Source: Clostridia bacterium (GTDB lineage: Bacteria; Bacillota_A; Clostridia; Christensenellales; Aristaeellaceae). Taken from it: 64,000 nucleotides of DNA. The DNA is taken from positions 75,184 to 139,183 of the forward strand of contig JAFWYA010000014.1 in assembly GCA_017517815.1 (NCBI GenBank), given 5' to 3'. Numbering within the stretch: the stretch's first letter is position 1; every line of letters starts with the position of its first letter. Positions 1 through 5,861 of this stretch are shown here, in pieces. A model generated the notes under the pieces. The model made no database searches and had not been told where the DNA came from. It worked only from the letters and a program-made list of their open reading frames with translations. A program made the translations under genes and the position numbers.

Positions 1-380
1 ACATACAGCGGATTTTCGCTGGTGTAGTTCATGGCGCGCTTTGCAAGGTCCTCCGCCGCAGGAGAGGGAACGGGAGTGGTTTCGTCCGGCAGGTAGCTGC
101 GCGAACCCTTGAACACCCGCTCAGGGTGATTCCAGCCGATCAGCGAGGTGATTTTGAGGATCTCGTCATAGCTGCGCAGCATGCCGTCCTCCGGGCTGGT
201 GGAGTGCATGTTGAAAAACGGCGCAGCGTATACAGCAACCGTATTCAGCTTTTCCGGTGCGCTGAGCAGATAGGCCAGCGCGAACTGGTCGTCGATTTCA
301 TTGTAGGTATCGGTATCCAGCACCACGTCCACTTTACCCGTGGGGCGCTTAAGCATTTCCAGGCGTTTGGCTTCAGTCAT
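1..380 (-). CDS. Inosine/uridine-preferring nucleoside hydrolase family protein (3' end outside window)
   Basis: The frame reads right to left from an ATG at 380 and is still open at base 1, so only about 126 N-terminal residues are visible. The segment DVVLDTDTYNEIDDQFALAY matches the Asp-rich calcium- and ribose-binding signature of nucleoside hydrolases (family DxDxxxxxDD), which cleave the N-glycosidic bond of nucleosides in the cytoplasm. GGAGG sits 8 bases before the ATG. The gene diverges from the Gfo/Idh/MocA oxidoreductase and shares a 52-bp control region with it, built from a large inverted repeat. The pairing suggests salvage of a nucleoside or ribosylated compound. The substrate cannot be read from this part. 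Confidence 0.9.
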   Translation of the reverse strand, partial: MTEAKRLEMLKRPTGKVDVVLDTDTYNEIDDQFALAYLLSAPEKLNTVAVYAAPFFNMHSTSPEDGMLRSYDEILKITSLIGWNHPERVFKGSRSYLPDETTPVPSPAAEDLAKRAMNYTSENPLY

Positions 381-404
381 ACATTTGTCCTCCACAGCGG
401 GAAA

Positions 405-457
405 TTGTGATGACAGTATAGCACAGCCCCCGCGATTGTGCTATACTGTCATCACAA
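405..457. promoter_or_regulatory. Divergent promoter/operator: 21-bp perfect inverted repeat
   Basis: Arms at 405-425 and 437-457 are perfect reverse complements around an 11-base centre. Each arm holds an extended -10 element (TGC followed by TATACT), one firing left toward the nucleoside hydrolase and one right toward the oxidoreductase. A protein bound to both arms would cover both -10 regions. No good -35 hexamer is visible for either. The symmetry and position suggest a shared operator; a transcript hairpin is the alternative. Confidence 0.7.
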
Positions 458-488
458 AAAGTCGTTATACGAAAGGATGGATTCATTT

Positions 489-1751
489 ATGAAGCCCGTC
501 ACTGTCGCCATTGCCGGCTGCGGTTCCCGCGGTCAGGATACCTATGCCGCCTGTCAGGAGCGTTTCGGCGATCGCATGCAGATCGTCGCCGCCGCGGATA
601 TCCGCCCCGAAAAGCTCAGGCAGATGCAGGAACGTTTTGGCCTGACCCCTGCCCAGTGCTACAGCAGTGCTGAAAGCATGCTGCAGGACGGCAAAATCGC
701 CGACGTCATGTTCATCTGCACGCCCGACCGCATGCACTACTCCGAGGCCATGGAGGCGCTGCGCCTGGGCTACCACCTGCTGTTGGAAAAGCCCATCGCC
801 CCCACCCCGCGGCAGTGCCTTGACATCGAGCGCGAGGCCACGCAGCGCGGGCTGCATGTGGCGGTGTGCCATGTGCTGCGCTACACCGTGTTTTACCAGA
901 CGCTCAAGCAGCTCATCGACGAGGGCCGCGTGGGCGAAGTGGTCAGCATTCAGGCCATCGAGCGCGTGGCGCACTGGCATCAGGCGCATTCCTTTGTGCG
1001 CGGCAACTGGCGCAGCGCCGGCCTGAGCACCCCGATGATCCTGCAGAAGTGCTGCCACGATATGGACATTCTTTTGTGGCTGTGCGGAAAGCGCTGCCTG
1101 CGCGTGTCGTCCTTCGGCAGCCTGCGCCATTTCAATGCCCAAAACGCCCCCGCAGGCGCACCCGAGCGCTGTACCGACGGCTGCCCCGCAGCTGACACCT
1201 GTCCCTACAATGCCGAACGTTTCTATCTGGGCAAGCTGCGCGAAAACAGCACCGGCTGGCCTCTGAACGTGCTGACCACCGAATTCACCGAGGAATCCGT
1301 GCTGGAGGCGCTGCATCACGGCCCCTATGGCCGCTGCGTCTACCGCTGCGACAATGACGTGGTGGATCACCAGGTGGTGAACCTTGAACTGGAAGACGGC
1401 GTGACCATCAACTTTACCATGTGCGCCTTCACCAAGGACTGCGCACGCCACCTGCGCATCATGGGCACTGCCGGCGAGATTGTGGCCGACATGCAGCAAA
1501 ACACCATCGACGTGCTGCCCTTCGTGGGTGAAAACGAGCACATCGACGTGGCCGCCCTTACCAGCGACTTCAGCGGCCATGGCGGCGGCGATGCGCGCCT
1601 GCTGGAGGATTTCCTTGATCTGGTGCAGCAGACCGGCCGGAGCAAGGCGCTTACCTCCATCACCCATTCCGTGGAAAGCCACCTGGCCGCGCTGGCGGCG
1701 GAAGAATCCCGCCTGAATGCAGGCCGCGTGGTGGAGCTGAATCAGTTATAA
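489..1751 (+). CDS. Gfo/Idh/MocA family oxidoreductase
   Basis: A 420-residue cytoplasmic NAD(P)-dependent dehydrogenase of the Gfo/Idh/MocA family, whose members oxidise or reduce sugars, inositols and related polyols. The N-terminal Rossmann motif GCGSRG lies at residues 10-15 and the family EKP motif at 100-102 (LLLEKPIAP). A Cys cluster (ERCTDGCPAADTCPY, about residues 237-251) inserted in the C-terminal domain is typical of one subfamily and may bind metal or be structural. I chose the ATG at 489, with AAAGGA 11 bases upstream; an ATG at 477 lies inside that ribosome-binding site. It diverges from the nucleoside hydrolase, so the two are probably co-regulated. The substrate is unknown. 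Confidence 0.9.
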   Translation: MKPVTVAIAGCGSRGQDTYAACQERFGDRMQIVAAADIRPEKLRQMQERFGLTPAQCYSSAESMLQDGKIADVMFICTPDRMHYSEAMEALRLGYHLLLEKPIAPTPRQCLDIEREATQRGLHVAVCHVLRYTVFYQTLKQLIDEGRVGEVVSIQAIERVAHWHQAHSFVRGNWRSAGLSTPMILQKCCHDMDILLWLCGKRCLRVSSFGSLRHFNAQNAPAGAPERCTDGCPAADTCPYNAERFYLGKLRENSTGWPLNVLTTEFTEESVLEALHHGPYGRCVYRCDNDVVDHQVVNLELEDGVTINFTMCAFTKDCARHLRIMGTAGEIVADMQQNTIDVLPFVGENEHIDVAALTSDFSGHGGGDARLLEDFLDLVQQTGRSKALTSITHSVESHLAALAAEESRLNAGRVVELNQL

Positions 1752-1916
1752 AACATAAGACCCTGCGCCGTAATCCTCGTAGCGGCTGCAGGGTCTGTGC
1801 TTTTTGTTTTCGATTTTGCGGGTCACAGGCGGCATGTCCCACTTTTTGCGTTTGATCGCATCCAGCTCGCGCCGCGCCTTTTTGCTCATCTTTTCACGGG
1901 GAATGAACCTTGTCAT
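1746..1916 (-). CDS. Small conserved basic protein (FIPREKMSKKARREL family)
   Basis: A 56-residue basic protein beginning MTRFIPREKMSKKARREL, with PPVTRK in the middle and RYEDYG near the C-terminus. I recognise this pattern from short uncharacterised proteins of Clostridia; its function is unknown. The ATG at 1916 has AAGGA about 10 bases upstream; an ATG at 1922 is also possible but sits too close to that site. Its stop codon overlaps the end of the convergent oxidoreductase by 6 bases, and the terminator hairpin of that gene lies inside this reading frame. Charge (many Lys/Arg) would suit nucleic-acid or ribosome binding, but that is inference. Confidence 0.75.
   Translation of the reverse strand: MTRFIPREKMSKKARRELDAIKRKKWDMPPVTRKIENKKHRPCSRYEDYGAGSYVL
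1758..1810 (+). terminator. Intrinsic terminator of the Gfo/Idh/MocA gene
   Basis: AGACCCTGC (1758-1766) pairs with GCAGGGTCT (1788-1796), extended inward by GCCG/CGGC, and is followed by a T-rich stretch. The hairpin lies within the C-terminal codons of the convergent small protein gene. Confidence 0.7.
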
Positions 1917-1993
1917 TTCCATCCACTTCCTTTCTTCAATACGTATTATAACATATTATCGCTTTTTTCGCAAATCAGCCCGTTTGAAGGCAT

Positions 1994-2025
1994 GAAAAAA
2001 ACGGTCTCCGCAAAAGAGACCGCTC
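1994..2025 (-). terminator. Intrinsic terminator of secG
   Basis: On the minus strand CGGTCTC and GGAGACCG form a stem with a short loop, followed by seven T residues (plus-strand A run 1995-2001). Confidence 0.85.
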
Positions 2026-2045
2026 TTTTCAACCCATTCGGCTTC

Positions 2046-2273
2046 TTAGCCCACGAGCATCATAACGATAGCCAGCAACACGAATACGATCGCGCTGATC
2101 TTGGTGATCAGAGCCAGCTTGGCTTCCATGCCCTTGGCCTTGTTCTTGCCGAAGAAGGTTTCAGCCGCGCCGCTCACAGCGCCCAGGCCGGAACGCTCGC
2201 TGCTCTGCAGCAGAACGGTAACGATCATAACCAGAGCGACAATCATCAGCACGATGCCAATAAACACACTCAT
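2046..2273 (-). CDS. secG: Preprotein translocase subunit SecG
   Basis: A 75-residue membrane protein with two hydrophobic helices (about residues 2-22 and 55-74) flanking the family loop LLQSSERSGLGAVSG. SecG is the accessory subunit of the SecYEG protein-conducting channel and assists SecA-driven export. Length and topology are normal. I chose the ATG at 2273, which has AAGGAGG 8 bases upstream; a longer frame to 2303 lacks such a site. It is a monocistronic minus-strand gene with its own promoter and terminator. Confidence 0.93.
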   Translation of the reverse strand: MSVFIGIVLMIVALVMIVTVLLQSSERSGLGAVSGAAETFFGKNKAKGMEAKLALITKISAIVFVLLAIVMMLVG

Positions 2274-2306
2274 CAGGGGTCCCTCCTTGGCGAATATAGA
2301 CACATT

Positions 2307-2335
2307 ATATTAGCATTCTTCCCGAAAAAAAGCAA
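2307..2335 (-). promoter_or_regulatory. Promoter of secG
   Basis: On the minus strand TTGCTT, a 17-base spacer and TAATAT precede the secG ribosome-binding site. Confidence 0.6.
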
Positions 2336-2380
2336 GAGGGGCTTTACCCTTTTTTGCCCGGACGCAGGCAAATTCCCGCA

Positions 2381-2409
2381 TTGACCGTATACATCGGGTA
2401 TGATATCAT
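2381..2409 (+). promoter_or_regulatory. Promoter of the DUF1294 gene
   Basis: TTGACC (2381-2386), a 17-base spacer and TATCAT (2404-2409) preceded by TGA, giving an extended -10, 33 bases before the start codon. Confidence 0.65.
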
Positions 2410-2442
2410 CCAAATCAGCAAAAATGAAAGCAGGTGCAGCTT

Positions 2443-2721
2443 ATGCTGATTGTGATCGCAGTCATTCTCATCATCACCAACACGGTTTCCTTTCTGCTGA
2501 TGGCACACGACAAGCGCTGTGCAAAGCAGGGCAAGTGGCGCGTGCCGGAAAAGGCACTGTTTCTCGCAGCGGCCTGCTTTGGCGGGCTGGGCGGCGTGCT
2601 TGGCATGCAGCTGCTTCGGCACAAGACCAAGCACTGGTACTTCCGCGTGTTCTTCCCGCTGATGCTGGCGGTGCAGGTCGTTGCGGTGCTGCTGGTGCTG
2701 CGTACGATGGTGGCGCTGTGA
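2443..2721 (+). CDS. DUF1294 family small membrane protein
   Basis: A 92-residue protein with an N-terminal membrane helix (MLIVIAVILIITNTVSFLLM), the central family segment MAHDKRCAKQGKWRVPEKALF, a Gly-rich stretch GGLGGVLGMQLLRHKTKH and a C-terminal helix. This layout matches DUF1294 integral membrane proteins, whose function is not established. The ATG at 2443 has GCAGG 8 bases upstream; a GTG at 2434 in the same frame is less likely. It has its own promoter and ends at a terminator shared with the convergent esterase. Confidence 0.85.
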   Translation: MLIVIAVILIITNTVSFLLMAHDKRCAKQGKWRVPEKALFLAAACFGGLGGVLGMQLLRHKTKHWYFRVFFPLMLAVQVVAVLLVLRTMVAL

Positions 2722-2722
2722 C

Positions 2723-2755
2723 AAAAAAAGGGACGGAAAAATCCGTCCCTTTTTG
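2723..2755. terminator. Bidirectional terminator between DUF1294 gene and esterase
   Basis: AAGGGACGGA/TCCGTCCCTT stem with a 3-4 base loop, A-tract on the left and T-tract on the right, so it can serve both convergent genes. Confidence 0.9.
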
Positions 2756-2767
2756 CATCTCAGCCGT

Positions 2768-3730
2768 TTACATGCCCAGCAGGAACTGCACGATGCGGTT
2801 ATCCGCATCCGGAATGCTCTCATGGCCGTAGTCGGGGTAGATGAGCATGCTCTTTTTGCCGCCCAGCTTGTTGTAGGCCGCAAACTGGGTCGACGGCGGG
2901 CAGATATCGTCCAGCAGGCAGGTGATCATCATCACCTCAGCGCGGGTGCGGTGGGCGATGTGCTGGTTGTCAATGTAGCCAAGCAGCGTAAACACTTCTT
3001 CCTCGCGCTCGTGCAGCGCATCGTACAGGCGGAAATAGTCGCGCAGTTCCTTGTAAGCGGCCTTGTCAAGGTCCATATCCCACACGCGCTTGTAATCGCA
3101 CAGGAAGGGGAACTGCGGCGCGGCGCGGTTGAGCGTGGGCGTAAGCGCCGCACAGGCCAGCGTAAGGCCGCCGCCCTGCGAGCCGCCGGTGGCGCCAACG
3201 CGGGTCTCATCCACCTCGGGCATGGCCATCACGATGCGGGCCATCTGCGCGGTATCAAGGAACATGTCGCGGAACAGGAGCTTCGACGGGTCGTTCTCAT
3301 CCAGACCACGGATGATGTGGCCGTGCAGTGTGTTGCCGCACACGCCGCCCACGTCCTGCGACTGGCCGCCCTGACCGCGGCAGTCCATGGCGCACACCAC
3401 AAAACCGGCCTGCACATAGCTCAAAAGCGCAAAAAAGCTGGGGCTACGGCCTGCATAGCCGTGGAACACGCATACCGCAGGCAGGGGCGAGGCGACCTTT
3501 TCGGGGCGCAGGAACTTGCAGTGGATTCGCGCGCCCTTCACGCCGGTGAAGTACAGGTCGGCGCACAGCATGCCGGGCACGCTGAAATCGGACGGCACAA
3601 GCTCGTAACCGGTGCCAAGGGCTTCCATTTCGGCGATGGAGGCGTCCCAGAAAGCATCGATATCCGCCGGGCGGGGATTGACGCCTTCAAAGACTTTGAG
3701 TTTCTCAAGGGGCATATCCAGAATGGGCAT
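2768..3730 (-). CDS. Acetyl xylan esterase / cephalosporin C deacetylase family (CE7)
   Basis: A 320-residue alpha/beta hydrolase of carbohydrate esterase family 7, which removes acetyl groups from short xylo-oligosaccharides and related sugars, usually inside the cell. There is no signal peptide. The catalytic triad can be placed: Ser184 in GGSQGG, Asp274 in LLDDICPPST and His303 in YGHE. The HGHIIRGLDENDP segment is also characteristic of CE7. GAGGG lies 7-8 bases before the ATG at 3730. It follows the PocR-AraC regulator on the same strand but has its own strong promoter overlapping the regulator's stop codon. The regulator is therefore the likely controller of this gene. Confidence 0.92.
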   Translation of the reverse strand: MPILDMPLEKLKVFEGVNPRPADIDAFWDASIAEMEALGTGYELVPSDFSVPGMLCADLYFTGVKGARIHCKFLRPEKVASPLPAVCVFHGYAGRSPSFFALLSYVQAGFVVCAMDCRGQGGQSQDVGGVCGNTLHGHIIRGLDENDPSKLLFRDMFLDTAQMARIVMAMPEVDETRVGATGGSQGGGLTLACAALTPTLNRAAPQFPFLCDYKRVWDMDLDKAAYKELRDYFRLYDALHEREEEVFTLLGYIDNQHIAHRTRAEVMMITCLLDDICPPSTQFAAYNKLGGKKSMLIYPDYGHESIPDADNRIVQFLLGM

Positions 3731-3765
3731 GAGGAATCCCTCTTTTCATTTGTTTTGGTGGCTTT

Positions 3766-3794
3766 ATCATACCTGTTTGAAGCAGGCGTGTCAA
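3766..3794 (-). promoter_or_regulatory. Promoter of the CE7 esterase
   Basis: On the minus strand a perfect -35 TTGACA (3789-3794), 17-base spacer and TATGAT (3766-3771). The -35 element abuts the stop codon of the upstream regulator gene. Confidence 0.8.
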
Positions 3795-4622
3795 TCATCC
3801 ATTGCGGCGGTATTCGCTGGGCGACATGCCCACCTGCCTGCGAAACACCTTGGCGAAATAGTTCTGGTCGGGAAAGCCTACCGTCTGCGAAATGGCCTTG
3901 ATGCTTTCACGGCTGGAGTGCAGCAGTTCCTGCGCAGCCTCAATGCGGGCGCGCTGCACCATCTGGATGGGCGTCATGTGAAACCGCTTTTCGCACACGG
4001 CATACAGCTTGGTTTTGCCCACGTGCAGGGCTGCCGCCAGCGTGTCGGTATCCAGCGGCTCGGCGTAATGCGCGTCGATGTACATGCGCAGCCTTGAGGC
4101 GTCGTCGCGGTTGTCGGCGGTGTTCAGGCCACGCAGACGCACTTCACTTACACAGGTGCGCACGATCTCCATGCAGGCGTCCACCTGCTCGGCCGATATG
4201 CGCCTGAGGTGCAGAAACGCCTGATGCAGTTCCTCATCCGCGCCCGCCCATGCGCACTGGGCCGATACGCGCTTCCACTGTTCCTCGCGCGGTGAATCGT
4301 CCAGAATCTGTCCAAAGAGGATGATTGCCAGCACGCGTCCGCCCTCGGTGACGGGCATGGCCACCTCGTACAATCCTGCATGACACATATACTTGCGCGG
4401 CTGATGGGTGCGCAGCACCTCCTCCACAGCGCAGCGGTCGCAGCCGCAGCAGCGGTCCATGCCGCCCGGCGCTTCCATGATGGCGCGGCAAAACGGCGCG
4501 CGGTAGCTGGACGTATACACCTCGCGGCCCGCCTCGTCCATCAGCGCGAATTTGATGCCTGTGCAAAGGTGCAGATTGTTGAGCAGTCGGGCCAGCCGCC
4601 CGAAGTCCTCCCGGCTGAGCAT
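3795..4622 (-). CDS. AraC-family transcriptional regulator with PocR sensory domain
   Basis: A 275-residue regulator. The N-terminal half is a PocR-type ligand-binding domain with a Cys-rich stretch (CRAIM, DRCCGCDRC, YMCHAGL), and the C-terminal ~100 residues are two AraC helix-turn-helix units ending in the signature ISQTVGFPDQNYFAKVFRR followed by VGMSPSEYRR. PocR domains sense small molecules such as polyols, hydrocarbons or metabolite derivatives. I chose the ATG at 4622, which has a perfect GGAGGTGA 5 bases upstream; the ATG at 4643 overlaps the -10 element. It lies directly upstream of the CE7 esterase and diverges from the NahK-like kinase, and may control both. Confidence 0.9.
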   Translation of the reverse strand: MLSREDFGRLARLLNNLHLCTGIKFALMDEAGREVYTSSYRAPFCRAIMEAPGGMDRCCGCDRCAVEEVLRTHQPRKYMCHAGLYEVAMPVTEGGRVLAIILFGQILDDSPREEQWKRVSAQCAWAGADEELHQAFLHLRRISAEQVDACMEIVRTCVSEVRLRGLNTADNRDDASRLRMYIDAHYAEPLDTDTLAAALHVGKTKLYAVCEKRFHMTPIQMVQRARIEAAQELLHSSRESIKAISQTVGFPDQNYFAKVFRRQVGMSPSEYRRNG

Positions 4623-4641
4623 GGGGCTCACCTCCGCTTCC

Positions 4642-4670
4642 ATTATAGCGTTTTATTTTGTTTTTTGAAA
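4642..4670 (-). promoter_or_regulatory. Promoter of the PocR-AraC regulator
   Basis: On the minus strand a perfect TATAAT (4642-4647) with a weak TTTCAA -35 (4665-4670) 17 bases upstream. The 5' leader would be only about 13 bases. The element fixes the translation start downstream at 4622. Confidence 0.6.
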
Positions 4671-4718
4671 GATTTTTCTATGTTTGTGAAAGCACAGACC
4701 TCCATTTTCGTCCAAAAA

Positions 4719-4729
4719 CATGCTACTAT
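4719..4729 (+). promoter_or_regulatory. Possible extended -10 of the NahK-like kinase gene
   Basis: TACTAT at 4724-4729 is preceded by TGC, an extended -10, about 40 bases before the start codon. No good -35 is visible, which would fit an activator-dependent promoter next to the divergent AraC-type gene. Confidence 0.4.
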
Positions 4730-4768
4730 AAACCCAGCAAGAAAAATGCGCCTTTGGAGGGACCGCAT

Positions 4769-5821
4769 ATGGAAAAAATTTATTCTCAGTTTGCCATTGA
4801 AGGCCTGCCCGTCAGCTGCGCGCCCTACGGCAGCGGCCACATCAACCAGACCTATCTGCTGGTCACCAGCCGTCCGCGCCTGTACATCCTGCAGGGCCTC
4901 AACACCCATGTGTTCAAAAACATGGACGGCCTCATGGGCAACGTGATCGCCGTTACCGAGCATCTGCGCAAAAAGAGCAGCGACCCGCGCGCCGCGCTGC
5001 GCCTGGTGCCCACGGTGGACGGCAAGCCCTACCTGCACACCGAGGACGGCAAGTACTACCGCATGTACGACTTTGTGCTGGACAGCCTGTGCCTTGACAA
5101 GGCCGAAACGCCTGACGACCTGTATCAGAGCGGCGTGGCCTTCGGTGCGTTCCAGAACCAGCTGGCGGACTTCCCCGCCGAGACTCTCACCGAGACCATC
5201 CCCCATTTCCACGACACGCCCGACCGCTACCGCCTGTTCCGCGAAGCCATCGTCGCCGACAAGGCCGGCCGCCTCAAGGACGTGCAGGCGGAGGTGGACG
5301 CCTTCCTGTCCTACGAAAAGGAAGCGGGTACGCTGGTCAATATGGGCCTGCCGCTGCGCGTTACGCACAACGACACCAAGCTCAACAACGTCATGCTGGA
5401 CGCGGCCACCCGCACGCCCCTTTGCGTGATCGACCTTGACACCGTCATGCCGGGCCTTGCCGCCAACGACTTTGGCGACACCATCCGTTTCGGCGCCGCC
5501 ACCGCCGCCGAGGATGAAAAAGACCTGAGCAAGGTGGAAATGTCCCTCGAGCTGTACCGCGCCTACGCCAGCGGCTTCCTCAAGGCCTGCGGCGACCGCC
5601 TGACTGAACAGGAGATCGACACCCTGCCGTGGGGTGCAAAGCTGATGACGCTGGAATGCGGCGTGCGCTTCCTGACGGACTACCTCAACGGCGACGTGTA
5701 CTTCCACGTGAAGTACGAAGGCCAGAACCTCGACCGCTGCCGCACGCAGCTCAAGCTTGTGCGCGACATGGAAACCAAGTGGGACGAGATGAACCACATC
5801 ATCGCCGAACTGAAAGCTTAA
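4769..5821 (+). CDS. Aminoglycoside-phosphotransferase-fold sugar kinase (NahK-like)
   Basis: A 350-residue cytoplasmic kinase of the APH fold. The catalytic loop HNDTKLNN begins at His200, with Asp202 as the likely catalytic base, and the metal-binding motif CVIDLDTVMPG follows around residue 220. Overall layout resembles N-acetylhexosamine 1-kinases, which phosphorylate GlcNAc/GalNAc at C1 in glycan salvage. Other small-molecule APH kinases cannot be excluded. GGAGGG lies 7 bases before the ATG at 4769; upstream in-frame ATGs have no such site. The neighbouring esterase, AraC regulator and oxidoreductase fit a glycan-use role. Confidence 0.82.
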   Translation: MEKIYSQFAIEGLPVSCAPYGSGHINQTYLLVTSRPRLYILQGLNTHVFKNMDGLMGNVIAVTEHLRKKSSDPRAALRLVPTVDGKPYLHTEDGKYYRMYDFVLDSLCLDKAETPDDLYQSGVAFGAFQNQLADFPAETLTETIPHFHDTPDRYRLFREAIVADKAGRLKDVQAEVDAFLSYEKEAGTLVNMGLPLRVTHNDTKLNNVMLDAATRTPLCVIDLDTVMPGLAANDFGDTIRFGAATAAEDEKDLSKVEMSLELYRAYASGFLKACGDRLTEQEIDTLPWGAKLMTLECGVRFLTDYLNGDVYFHVKYEGQNLDRCRTQLKLVRDMETKWDEMNHIIAELKA

Positions 5822-5824
5822 AAA

Positions 5825-5860
5825 ATTATCCGCCGCCGGAATTTTCCGGCGGCGGTTCTC
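5825..5860. terminator. Bidirectional terminator between kinase and helD
   Basis: CCGCCGCCGGAA (5830-5841) and TTCCGGCGGCGG (5844-5855) form a 12-bp stem with a 2-base centre; A/T tracts lie on both sides between the convergent genes. Confidence 0.85.
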
Positions 5861-5861
5861 A

